Shown: piece by piece, positions 18,099 to 25,629 of the stretch
Layout of the letters: each line of letters starts with the position of its first letter
How positions within the stretch are numbered: the stretch's first letter is position 1
DNA from: a virus
Virus record (IMG/VR): IMGVR_UViG_3300023179_000189
Span: 1-43,860 of that record
Direction: 5' to 3' (one strand)
DNA: 43,860 nucleotides
Program-made: the position numbers and the translations under genes
The notes under the pieces: generated by a model
The model's input: only the letters and a program-made list of their open reading frames with translations
What the model was told of the DNA's origin: nothing
The model's database searches: none

Positions 18099-18641
18099 AT
18101 GACAGTTAAAGTAAACTACGATATTAAAACAACTCTAGTTAAAGGATATTATCCTGATTCAATAGGATATTCCTCCATTCCTGAGCCATTTATTGAAATC
18201 TCGGATAAACAGCACCAAGAAGGCTTAGGCAAGCAAATGTGCGTTGTTGACGGCGTTTTTCAAGAATATGTTTTATCTCAATCTGAACAATTAGATGCAG
18301 CCAAAATAACAAAAATTGCTGAAGTAAAAACTGCTCGTCAAGTATTCCAAGAGCTGCCGATCACAATTGACGGACAAACCTTTTCTGCAACTGAAAGCGC
18401 AAAAAATAAATTCTGGGCTAAAGTTAATAGGTATGGAACACCCTCAAATTACTCTATAAATTGGCTTCTGACTGATGGCGTTACTTGGATTTCACTAAAC
18501 AAAACTCAAGCTTATGCGCTTTATGACGCAATGGAAGCACAAGAGGATAGCGCATATAAACAGCAGTCTATTTATCTTGCCGCTATTGAGGCAGCAACCT
18601 CTTTGGAAGAATTAAACAATATTAATATCAATTTTGAATAA
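18099..18641 (+). CDS. DUF4376-like tail fibre assembly-type protein
   Basis: 180 residues. The C-terminal two thirds carry KIAEVKTARQVFQELPITID, GQTFSATESAKNKFWAKV, INWLLTDGVTWISLNKTQ and AAIEAATSLEELNNI. This order is that of the DUF4376 domain found in proteins encoded beside fibre genes. The likely role is fibre assembly or attachment. It directly follows the spike gene at 16883 with a 16-bp gap. Confidence 0.75.
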   Translation: MTVKVNYDIKTTLVKGYYPDSIGYSSIPEPFIEISDKQHQEGLGKQMCVVDGVFQEYVLSQSEQLDAAKITKIAEVKTARQVFQELPITIDGQTFSATESAKNKFWAKVNRYGTPSNYSINWLLTDGVTWISLNKTQAYALYDAMEAQEDSAYKQQSIYLAAIEAATSLEELNNININFE

Positions 18642-18643
18642 GA

Positions 18644-19582
18644 ATGGCAGTAAGCGGCACTAATACATTCTCGCAAACAAGAAACGATATAATCAATAGA
18701 GCTTTATCAATTCTTGGCGTTAAAACTCGTGGAAGGGCACTAACTTCCGAAGAGGTAAACGAGGCTTCTGATGCTTTAAACTTGTTTGTAAAAGGCTTAA
18801 AAAGCGAAGGGATTTATCTTTGGAAATATGCCGAAGGAACTTTGTTTTTAACTGTAGGGCAAGAAAGCTATTTAATTGACGGATCAACCGCAAACGCAAC
18901 TGAATCATTTACACAAACAACAACAAGCGCAGCAGCTTCAAGCGGAGCAACGGCAATTGTAGTTACAAGCGCAACTGGTTTTACTGCGGGTTATTTTGTC
19001 GGTGTTATGAAAGATGATGGTGATATTTTTTGGACAACTGTTGCCAGCGTTGCAGGAACAACAATTAATTTAACTAATGCCTTAACTGACGATGTTTCAA
19101 GTGGCGCAACTATTGTTGTTTATCAAACTAAAATTACTCGCCCTGAAGCAATAACATCAGCAAGAAGGAGAGATTCTTCTAGTTATGATACGCCTTTAAA
19201 CGAATTAGCGAGAAGCGATTATTTTAATCTTTCTCAGAAAACAGTCACAGGGCAGCCGACTCAGTTTTATTATGATAAACAGTTAAGCTACGGAACTTTT
19301 TATTTATACCAAGCCCCTGATGATGCAACTAACACAATCAAATTTACATTTCAGAAAATGTTTTTTGATTTTACAAGCGGAACCGACAATCCCGACTTTC
19401 CTATTGAGTGGGCCGAGACCTTAGCTTTCGGTTTAGCCTCTCGACTTACCTATGATTATGGAATTGATAAAACAAAAGCAGAGTTAATTAAAAGAACTGC
19501 TGATGAAATGTTACGTAACCTTAAAGGCTATGACAGAGAAGATTCGGTTTATTTTGTGCCAACCTATAATTTATACCAATAA
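18644..19582 (+). CDS. head-to-tail adaptor / tail accessory factor (P22 gp4-like)
   Basis: 312 residues. The N-terminal helical domain (RNDIINRALSILGVKTRGRA, then NEASDALNLFVKGLKSEGIYLW) is typical of podovirus connector proteins. It is interrupted at about 88-165 by a Ser/Thr/Ala-rich beta insert (VTSATGFTAGYFVGV and following). After this the family pattern resumes with KITRPEAITSARRR, FPIEWAETLAFGLASRL and EMLRNLKGYDREDSVYF. It immediately precedes the gp10-like gene, as gp4 and gp10 lie together in P22-like phages. Confidence 0.75.
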   Translation: MAVSGTNTFSQTRNDIINRALSILGVKTRGRALTSEEVNEASDALNLFVKGLKSEGIYLWKYAEGTLFLTVGQESYLIDGSTANATESFTQTTTSAAASSGATAIVVTSATGFTAGYFVGVMKDDGDIFWTTVASVAGTTINLTNALTDDVSSGATIVVYQTKITRPEAITSARRRDSSSYDTPLNELARSDYFNLSQKTVTGQPTQFYYDKQLSYGTFYLYQAPDDATNTIKFTFQKMFFDFTSGTDNPDFPIEWAETLAFGLASRLTYDYGIDKTKAELIKRTADEMLRNLKGYDREDSVYFVPTYNLYQ

Positions 19583-21003
19583 TGCTTCAACCAATCCATT
19601 TTGGAGTAAATTCATATAAGGCGAAAAGCGGCTTAATCTCAGCGGAAAGAATGTTGAATTGCTATGCCGAAATAACTCCTCAAACAAGCCCTTTTCCTAA
19701 TATGGTTTTAGGAACTGCTGGTCTTACTGTTTGGAAAGACACTGGGGTTTCTTTGCCTGTTTATGGAATGCGCGTAATGGGTGAAAATCTTTATGTAGTA
19801 GTAGGAGATAAGGTTTATAAAATAGATGCTTCAAAAACAGTAACATTATTAGGAAATATTACCACAGAGATTGGAAATGTAATAATGACTGATAACGGAG
19901 AGCAAGTTACAATTGAGCTTCCAAATGGTATTACTTATTATTGTACCCCAACCGCTTCTTCTTTAGCTCAAATTACTGACGGTGATTTTAACGATTCAGG
20001 ATCAGTTACAACCCTAGACGGATTTACAATATCCGCTTTGCTAAATAGCAATGAATTTCAATGGTCAGATGTCAATACCACTCAAAATTGGAACGCTCTA
20101 AATGCCGCAACAGTTGAAGCTAACTCCTCTAAAATTGTTAGAGTTTATCAGAACAATTTAGAGCTTTGGTTTTTTAAAGAAAATATCATTCAAGTATTTT
20201 ATAACACTGGATCAGGCTCACCTTTATTCCAAAGAAAAGAAGGTGTTTATATTGAGAAAGGTTGCGCCTCCAAATATTCAATTGCCACAATGGACAATTC
20301 ATTCTTTTTTTTAGGAAATGATAGAATTGTTTATCAAACCATTGGCTATCAATTAAAACCAATTTCAACTTTCCCCATTTCTCAGGAAATAGAAACTTAT
20401 ACAACAATTGACGATGCAATTGGCTTTACCTATGTTCAAGACGGGCATAAGTTTTATTGTCTAACCTTTCCAAGCGAAGACAAGACTTGGGAATATGATA
20501 TCACAACTGAACTTTGGCACGAAAGAGAAAGCGTAAATAACCAAGGCGTTGATGGAAGATGGAGAGCTAACTGCCAAGCTTACTTTGCAGGCAAGAACTT
20601 GGTGGGTGATTTTCAAACTGGAATTATTTACGAACTAGACCCTGATGTTTATACTGAAAATGGAACAGTAATTAAAAGAGAAATTATTGGTACAACAATG
20701 TTTAAAAACTTTGCAAGATTCTCTTTAAATAAGTTTGTTGTAATGATGGACACGGGAGTTGGAATTGCAACTGGACAAGGTATTGATCCACAATTAGTTG
20801 GCAGATTTTCTGACAATGGCGGCAAAACCTATACGGATGAATTATGGCAGCCAGTAGGGACAGAAGGTTCTTTCTTAACAGAAGTATTTTGGACAAAAAT
20901 TGGTGGAAAAGCTCGTTCTTTCATTGCCAAACTTAATTACAGCGAACCAACTAAATTTCAAATTGTTGGAGCATTTGTAGAGGTTGAATCGGAAGATGAT
21001 TAA
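19582..21003 (+). CDS. packaged DNA stabilisation protein, P22 gp10-like
   Basis: 473 residues, against 472 in P22 gp10. The protein closes the portal channel after packaging and carries the tail needle. The N-terminal NSYKAKSGLISAERMLNCYA, the LGTAGLTVW turn, the SALLNSNEFQWSDVNTTQNW stretch and KEGVYIEKGCASKYSIA are characteristic of this beta-propeller family. It overlaps the adaptor gene upstream by one base (TAATG) and the following gene by 8 bp. Confidence 0.85.
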   Translation: MLQPIHFGVNSYKAKSGLISAERMLNCYAEITPQTSPFPNMVLGTAGLTVWKDTGVSLPVYGMRVMGENLYVVVGDKVYKIDASKTVTLLGNITTEIGNVIMTDNGEQVTIELPNGITYYCTPTASSLAQITDGDFNDSGSVTTLDGFTISALLNSNEFQWSDVNTTQNWNALNAATVEANSSKIVRVYQNNLELWFFKENIIQVFYNTGSGSPLFQRKEGVYIEKGCASKYSIATMDNSFFFLGNDRIVYQTIGYQLKPISTFPISQEIETYTTIDDAIGFTYVQDGHKFYCLTFPSEDKTWEYDITTELWHERESVNNQGVDGRWRANCQAYFAGKNLVGDFQTGIIYELDPDVYTENGTVIKREIIGTTMFKNFARFSLNKFVVMMDTGVGIATGQGIDPQLVGRFSDNGGKTYTDELWQPVGTEGSFLTEVFWTKIGGKARSFIAKLNYSEPTKFQIVGAFVEVESEDD

Positions 21004-21301
21004 TTTGCCGAATGTTCAACAACCAATTGTAGAAGAAAATAATATTGTAAAGCCTGAATGGAATACTTTTTTTCAGCAAATAAAAACAGCAATAAAAACT
21101 GATTTATTAGTTGATATAGGAGTACCAAATGCAGGGCAACCTTTAGCAAAAGAAAATGGCGAGATTGATTCAGTTTGGTTTTCATTTTTTGAGAAAAGTT
21201 ATAAAACAACTGGTGCAACTTTTGGTTTACCATCAGCGCAAGAAAAGCTAGGGAGAAATTGGAGTAATTTTTTTCAAAGCATGTATCAAGAATTAAAATA
21301 A
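20996..21301 (+). CDS. small tail-region protein with three internal repeats, 101 aa
   Basis: Start chosen at ATG 20996, inside the end of the gp10-like gene; a TTG at 20984 would add four residues. Three degenerate copies of a unit occur: QPIVEENNIVKPEWNTFFQQ, QPLAKENGEIDSVWFSFFEK and GLPSAQEKLGRNWSNFFQSM. Each unit has the form (Q/L)P-x(4-10)-W-x2-FF. The function is unknown. Position suggests a short tail or needle-associated component. The terminator 21285-21317 overlaps its last codons. Confidence 0.65.
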   Translation: MINLPNVQQPIVEENNIVKPEWNTFFQQIKTAIKTDLLVDIGVPNAGQPLAKENGEIDSVWFSFFEKSYKTTGATFGLPSAQEKLGRNWSNFFQSMYQELK

Positions 21302-21317
21302 AATCTTGATTTTTTTT
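21285..21317 (+). terminator. rho-independent terminator
   Basis: ATCAAG (21285-21290) and CTTGAT (21305-21310) form a 6-bp stem with a 14-nt AT loop, followed directly by seven T. It overlaps the 3' end of the preceding gene. The stem is short and AT-rich, so termination may be partial. A TTGAGTAAATG motif starts 25 bp beyond it. Confidence 0.65.
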
Positions 21318-21341
21318 ATTAACACGGCAAAATTTATTACA

Positions 21342-21380
21342 TTGAGTAAATGTAAAATTATGGCTATAAAAACATTTACT
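21342..21380 (+). promoter_or_regulatory. TTGAGTAAATG motif inside a 9-bp inverted repeat
   Basis: The exact 11-mer TTGAGTAAATG (21342-21352) also occurs at 3262-3272 and 11427-11437, each time just before a gene and twice just after a terminator. Here AGTAAATGT (21345-21353) pairs with ACATTTACT (21372-21380) four bases before the ATG of the fibre gene. It may act as a late-gene element, a translation-control hairpin, or both. Confidence 0.4.
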
Positions 21381-21384
21381 TATT

Positions 21385-22443
21385 ATGGGTGGATTATCAA
21401 ACAAATATAAAGGTTTATCAGGTGTAGAGCCTAGCGCAGAAGAAATAGGTGCATTGCCACTTACTGGCGGTACACTAACTGGCAGTCTTAACTTTAGTGG
21501 AAACGGCTTAAAAGTTACTGGCGATTTTTCAAACGCAACTCGCGCAAACCGCCTTGCCCTTCAAACATCAACTGTAAATGGAAATACCAGAGTTCCTATA
21601 CTGCCAAATGGAACTTCAAGACTTGCTGGCATAGATTGCCACGATGGCTCTGATGCTGACAATTCTTCATTTTTACAAGTCCATTCTGACGGCACAAATA
21701 ATCATGCTGGCTTAAATTCTGCAAAAGTTGGTACTGGCGCAACAAAAGATTTAGTGCTTCAAATTGACGGCGTAACTAGAGCTAAAGTTAATGCCGCGAA
21801 TGGTGGCTTCCAATATTTACAAACTGTCAATGTACAAACTGGTACTACTTATACTTTAGTTGCTGATGATTTTGCAAAATTAATTACTTTTAATAATGCT
21901 GCGGCAATTACAGTTACCCTACCGCAACAATCAACACTCACAACAACTACAGGTTTTTTCTGTAAAATTAGAAATTTGGGAGTTGGTGTTATTACTTTTG
22001 TTAAAGAAGGAGCAGAAACTCTGGACGGCAATACAACTTTGAATCAATTTGGCGAAGTACTTATTGAAAGACCTACTACAACTAAATGGTCGGTTGCTTA
22101 CGGCACTGCATTAAGACCTTCACAAATTGAAGCCGCAAGAGTTCCTTCAGTTCCAGTTGCTGGCACGACTTATGTCTTAGTAGCTAAAGCTAAAGACCCT
22201 TTTACAATTACTGGTTTTGTTCAACAAGCTACTTCTCTTGCCACGGCTGGGACTTATACCATAAACATTAATGGCGTAGCGGTAACTGGTTTAAGTGCCG
22301 TTGCAAATACAACTGCAATAACTGAAACCGCCGCAACTGCTTTAAATAGTGTTAGTGCTGGCGATCAAGTAACAATAGTCTTTGCGGCAATTGTAACACC
22401 AGTAGCTTGGGTTGGCTCTTTATCTATTTTACAAACTTTTTAA
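21385..22443 (+). CDS. tail fibre protein
   Basis: 352 residues, Thr/Ala/Gly-rich and beta-structured. The segment ALPLTGGTLTGSLNFSGNGL is the repeat-type motif widely seen in phage tail fibres, followed by LALQTSTVNGN and a TGTTYTLVADDFAKLITFNN block typical of fibre shafts. It starts a new transcription segment after the terminator at 21285-21317. Receptor specificity cannot be inferred. Confidence 0.75.
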   Translation: MGGLSNKYKGLSGVEPSAEEIGALPLTGGTLTGSLNFSGNGLKVTGDFSNATRANRLALQTSTVNGNTRVPILPNGTSRLAGIDCHDGSDADNSSFLQVHSDGTNNHAGLNSAKVGTGATKDLVLQIDGVTRAKVNAANGGFQYLQTVNVQTGTTYTLVADDFAKLITFNNAAAITVTLPQQSTLTTTTGFFCKIRNLGVGVITFVKEGAETLDGNTTLNQFGEVLIERPTTTKWSVAYGTALRPSQIEAARVPSVPVAGTTYVLVAKAKDPFTITGFVQQATSLATAGTYTININGVAVTGLSAVANTTAITETAATALNSVSAGDQVTIVFAAIVTPVAWVGSLSILQTF

Positions 22444-22445
22444 AT

Positions 22446-23144
22446 ATGGCAGTATTTCCGTTTGAACCAGTACCATTAATAATTCCAAGTGCCTCAAATT
22501 GTTTATTGTGGATGCGTCCTGACGACACTAGGTCGTCTAATATAACATCAAGTGCTGGTAGGCTTTCTGCAATAAAAAATTTGGCAAATAATCGCAATTT
22601 AATTAGAAACACAGTTACTGCTAATCAGCCGGGGACAGGAGTTGCAACAATTAACGGATTAAATGCTATAAGTTTTGACGATGACAACAACCGATGGTTA
22701 ACAACTGGTCTTCCATCTACAATGACCGATTTTACTTTTTTTACAGTTGCTCAAAAAGGGGGATCGACTACTCAATCAGTAATCATGTCACAGGTGAGAT
22801 TTACTACTAATGGTTCAGGTTTCGTCTCAGACGATGGGACAAGTGCAATTGGTTTAGTTTCTGGGGCATCAGCTGTTACTGCACCAGCAATTTTTGCAAT
22901 TACTGGAAATGTTGCAACATCGACTCGAAATCTTTATAAAAGTAGCACAACAATTGGAGCTTCTGGTGCTTATGACGGCAATATTACCCCAACTTTTTTT
23001 GGGACTTTAGTTGCAACTTCGGGTAGTGCTCGTGGTGGTTTTAATATGGGCGAAACTATTATGTATAATAAAGTTCTTTCAACAGCTGAAATAACTAGAA
23101 TTATTCGATATTTAGCTAATCAATGGGGAGTAATTCTAATTTAA
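22446..23144 (+). CDS. LamG/concanavalin-like fibre or tail protein
   Basis: 232 residues from ATG 22446, 2 bp after the previous stop; a TTG at 22407 would run through the end of the upstream gene and is rejected. The sequence has the lectin-like sandwich signature: NCLLWMRPDDTRSS at the start, INGLNAISFDDDNNRWL, TDFTFFTVAQK, and the end ETIMYNKVLSTAEITRIIRY followed by a WG motif. It probably binds carbohydrate at the tail tip. Confidence 0.7.
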   Translation: MAVFPFEPVPLIIPSASNCLLWMRPDDTRSSNITSSAGRLSAIKNLANNRNLIRNTVTANQPGTGVATINGLNAISFDDDNNRWLTTGLPSTMTDFTFFTVAQKGGSTTQSVIMSQVRFTTNGSGFVSDDGTSAIGLVSGASAVTAPAIFAITGNVATSTRNLYKSSTTIGASGAYDGNITPTFFGTLVATSGSARGGFNMGETIMYNKVLSTAEITRIIRYLANQWGVILI

Positions 23145-23145
23145 T

Positions 23146-23544
23146 ATGAAACTAAAAATAAATATTTTTGACACTTTTGCAGAAGCAAAGCAAGCTCAAG
23201 AATACGACCACTTATACCAAAAAGCCGTTGATTTGGCAACTGTTTGTGAAGTTAGTTTAGAAACTATACGCCAGAATAATTTACATATTTTACAAGATGG
23301 AGTTTTCCCTTTAGAGACTTATGTTATTGAAAATAATATTGTTATTCCTGATTTAGATTTGTTTGAGCAGATAATTAGACATTGGAAAATTACTAAGGAC
23401 TGGTCAGACCATTTTAAATACCAAGATAAATTTGCTTACCTAAAGGATCATTCGGATATTTCTTGGACTTGGATAGAAGTAGATCCTTCCGAAATAACAG
23501 TATTGGACAATGAAAGCAATTTAATTGAAGGAGAATTAAATTAA
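23146..23544 (+). CDS. hypothetical protein after the fibre genes, 132 aa
   Basis: An acidic 132-residue protein that starts one base after the lectin-like gene, so it is co-translated. No domain is recognised. Position after two fibre genes would suit a fibre assembly partner, but no motif of the known assembly families is seen. Confidence 0.65.
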   Translation: MKLKINIFDTFAEAKQAQEYDHLYQKAVDLATVCEVSLETIRQNNLHILQDGVFPLETYVIENNIVIPDLDLFEQIIRHWKITKDWSDHFKYQDKFAYLKDHSDISWTWIEVDPSEITVLDNESNLIEGELN

Positions 23545-23546
23545 AT

Positions 23547-23873
23547 ATGGACTTAGATTCTTTGTATAAAATAGCTGGATTGTTAGCTTTTATAATTGGC
23601 GGTATAAATTTTATTATTGTGGTTGTAGCTAAAACTTTTTGGAATTTAACTTTTAAAAAACTTGAGCAGGAAGTTGCAGTTTTAAAAGAAGCCGAACACA
23701 AAAACTCAATTGTGCGGCATGATTTTAAAAATGTTACCAATTCTGTTTATGAAAGAATGGATAAATTAGAAGCGACATTAATTAAATCTATTACTGACGG
23801 CATTGCAGCCGTCACAAAGATTTGCGATGTTGAAATAAAAAACATTAATAAGCGGATAGATGAAAGAAAGTAA
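23547..23873 (+). CDS. membrane protein with coiled coil, lysis region
   Basis: 108 residues. One N-terminal membrane segment (LLAFIIGGINFIIVVVAKTF, about 12-31) is followed by a long charged coiled coil. The layout resembles haemolysin-type (XhlA-like) or accessory holin proteins, and it opens the lysis cassette. Starts 2 bp after the previous stop. Confidence 0.6.
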   Translation: MDLDSLYKIAGLLAFIIGGINFIIVVVAKTFWNLTFKKLEQEVAVLKEAEHKNSIVRHDFKNVTNSVYERMDKLEATLIKSITDGIAAVTKICDVEIKNINKRIDERK

Positions 23874-23885
23874 AATTGATATTTT

Positions 23886-24161
23886 ATGCAAATAAAAAAG
23901 TTTTTACCAGATATTGAAAACCTTGCCAAAAAGGACTCCGAGCTTTCCACTAAAAGGTATGCAGATCTTAGGCTTATTAATCACGTTATTTTTCAAAGTT
24001 GGGTTGTTTTAATTGCTTTTATTTGTTTTCAAAAATGGGAAGAAGTAACATTGCATTTTATTTTTTTAAGTGCTTTGTGTTTTGGCAGGGGTTTACTTGC
24101 TAAAGATAATTTCTTGAATAAAATAATTAAACATGATAAATCAAATTCTACTGATTCTTAG
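23886..24161 (+). CDS. holin candidate, two membrane segments
   Basis: 91 residues with two hydrophobic stretches (INHVIFQSWVVLIAFICF and VTLHFIFLSALCFGRGLL) and charged ends. This is the size and layout of a class II holin. Located four genes before the M15 peptidase. Ends in TAG and overlaps the next gene by 29 bp. Gene 25018-25293 is a competing holin candidate. Confidence 0.55.
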   Translation: MQIKKFLPDIENLAKKDSELSTKRYADLRLINHVIFQSWVVLIAFICFQKWEEVTLHFIFLSALCFGRGLLAKDNFLNKIIKHDKSNSTDS

Positions 24162-24345
24162 CGCAATATTTACCGCTTTGGCTTATGGCTTCGTAAAAGG
24201 TAAAAAATCAATTGAAATATTAGAAAATGAAGAAGCAGCTAAACAAGTTCAGGAAAAAAACAAATATGTGGATGAAGCTCGCAAGCTTTCTGATGTTGAG
24301 CGCGCTAAACTCGTGCAAAAACTCACAAAAAAGCGAACCGAGTAA
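24133..24345 (+). CDS. inner-membrane spanin candidate (Rz-like)
   Basis: 70 residues. A single N-terminal membrane anchor (ILLILSAIFTALAYGFVKG) is followed by a charged helical periplasmic domain (KKSIEILENEEAAKQVQEKN). The reading frame of a lipoprotein-like gene begins inside it in a different frame, the classic arrangement of Rz with Rz1. It is shorter than lambda Rz (153 aa) but comparable to small i-spanins. Confidence 0.55.
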   Translation: MINQILLILSAIFTALAYGFVKGKKSIEILENEEAAKQVQEKNKYVDEARKLSDVERAKLVQKLTKKRTE

Positions 24346-24517
24346 AGATTTGTGTTATGGCGCGCACATGGAATATTTTATTGAAGGTAATAAATATTCC
24401 ACCGAACAAGAAAACGCGGTAATTGCGAATTGTAAATTTGTTTGTAATAAGTGTTTTGATAGCCTAACTCATAAAGAGCAGGATGATTGCAAAAAATTTG
24501 AAAATTGTAACGACTAA
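24266..24517 (+). CDS. outer-membrane spanin candidate (Rz1-like lipoprotein), Cys-rich
   Basis: 83 residues from ATG 24266; ATG 24272 would also give a good signal peptide, and an upstream ATG at 24227 adds a basic extension. MKLASFLMLSALNSC has a short basic start, a hydrophobic core and a lipobox-like L-N-S-C. It begins inside the preceding gene in the +1 frame and runs past its stop. Unlike lambda Rz1 it is not proline-rich: the mature part has six further cysteines (CYG, NC, VC, KC, DDC, NC). Confidence 0.5.
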   Translation: MWMKLASFLMLSALNSCKNSQKSEPSKDLCYGAHMEYFIEGNKYSTEQENAVIANCKFVCNKCFDSLTHKEQDDCKKFENCND

Positions 24518-24972
24518 TGTTTACTCTTGAAAACTTACGCCGCCCTAATTTTAAGCCAGAAGATTTTATAATATCAAACACGGCTGAACAGAAAGGAACT
24601 GACAACACCCCAAATCAAAATCAATTAATCGCGGGCATGGTGCTTGCGGATAAAATGCAAGAGCTACGTGATAAAATCAATTTGCCAATCATTATTTCAA
24701 GCGGGTTTCGCTCTTCTGAATTAAACAAGGCAATCGGTGGCGCGCCTAATAGTTGGCACATGCAATTCTTGGCTTGTGATTTTAACATTAAGGGGCTTGA
24801 TCCTTACGAAGCAGTTTTAAAAATTAAAGAGTCAAAAGTTAGCGTGGATAAATGCTTTGTAGAGCGGAATTGCGTGCATATTCAAACTTGCATGGATGAA
24901 TCTAAAAACCGTAATTTCTTTGGAACCGCAACAAAAGTAAATGGCAAGTGGGTTGTTACTAGTAACTTTTAA
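24517..24972 (+). CDS. endolysin, M15-type peptidase
   Basis: 151 residues. The zinc peptidase signature is present: SSGFRSSELNKAIGG (61-75), then S-W-H81-x6-D88 and H121 in CVHIQ, giving the His-Asp-His zinc triad of the M15 (VanY/peptidase_M15_3) fold. It should cut peptide cross-links in the host wall. The usual small residue pattern between H and D is replaced by MQFLAC. There is no signal peptide, so a holin is needed for export. It overlaps the upstream gene by one base. Confidence 0.85.
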   Translation: MFTLENLRRPNFKPEDFIISNTAEQKGTDNTPNQNQLIAGMVLADKMQELRDKINLPIIISSGFRSSELNKAIGGAPNSWHMQFLACDFNIKGLDPYEAVLKIKESKVSVDKCFVERNCVHIQTCMDESKNRNFFGTATKVNGKWVVTSNF

Positions 24973-24974
24973 CC

Positions 24975-24990
24975 GTGCCGAATTCGACAC
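24975..24990. repeat. 16-bp near-perfect palindrome
   Basis: GTGCCGAATTCGACAC is a palindrome with one mismatched pair, directly behind the endolysin stop. Neither strand shows a T run, so a terminator is not supported. It may be an operator or fortuitous. Confidence 0.3.
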
Positions 24991-25017
24991 CTTTAGATAA
25001 ACTTAAGATAAATTTAT

Positions 25018-25293
25018 ATGAAATCCCCAATCAAAGAAACGCCCGATCAGATCATTATCGACAAAGCAAAAGTAGAATCGCTCACAAAAAGGTTTTTATC
25101 TGCTGCTAAGGCTTTCCTTGTCAATGTAATCACGCAGCCAGAATGGGACAGACTAGGACTTGAAAAAACATGGCGTTATTTTCTGCCTTTAATTGCAATT
25201 GTTGGGCTTTGGGTGCTTTATTATTTAAGCTATTGGGTTGCTGGAATTACGCTTGCAATTACTGGTGTTTGGTTGTGGCGGTCTAGGAAGTAA
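25018..25293 (+). CDS. membrane protein, alternative holin candidate
   Basis: 91 residues. The soluble N-terminal half (KVESLTKRFLSAAKAFLVNV) is followed by two adjacent hydrophobic segments (YFLPLIAIVGLWVLYYLSYW and VAGITLAITGVWLWRSRK). It is the last gene of the late module and overlaps the convergent minus-strand gene by 69 bp, with no terminator between them. Confidence 0.6.
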   Translation: MKSPIKETPDQIIIDKAKVESLTKRFLSAAKAFLVNVITQPEWDRLGLEKTWRYFLPLIAIVGLWVLYYLSYWVAGITLAITGVWLWRSRK

Positions 25294-25629
25294 TATTACA
25301 TAACTATCATTACGCTTCAAAATCAACTTCTTCTCAAAGTCAACTGAATTGGAGGTTTTGTTGCTTTTAATACAATAATGACAGCCGCTATAATCTACCC
25401 CGCAAGCTAGACAGTGCCTTATTTGCACTTCCTCGGTTTCCTGAGAGTTAGAGTCTAGGAGTTCTTCGAAATGTTCAAAAAAAGTAGCCATATATTGAAT
25501 CCATAATCCTGAAGTTTGGCAATTAAGAACGCATTGATTAGATCTATAATAAACAAAGACACATTCATACTCGGCTTTGCTTGAATTATTTCTATATCTC
25601 TTCCCCACTACTGGTAATTTATTCGTCAT
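25225..25629 (-). CDS. small zinc-knuckle-like protein, 134 aa
   Basis: Start at ATG 25629, inside the end of the methyltransferase gene; a GTG at 25638 is possible. A C-x2-C-x6-C-x2-C cluster (CLACGVDYSGCHYC, about 75-88) looks like a zinc ribbon. The last ~23 codons lie antisense to the convergent membrane protein gene, so that end is less likely to be functionally important. Role unknown. Confidence 0.55.
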   Translation of the reverse strand: MTNKLPVVGKRYRNNSSKAEYECVFVYYRSNQCVLNCQTSGLWIQYMATFFEHFEELLDSNSQETEEVQIRHCLACGVDYSGCHYCIKSNKTSNSVDFEKKLILKRNDSYVILLPRPPQPNTSNCKRNSSNPIA

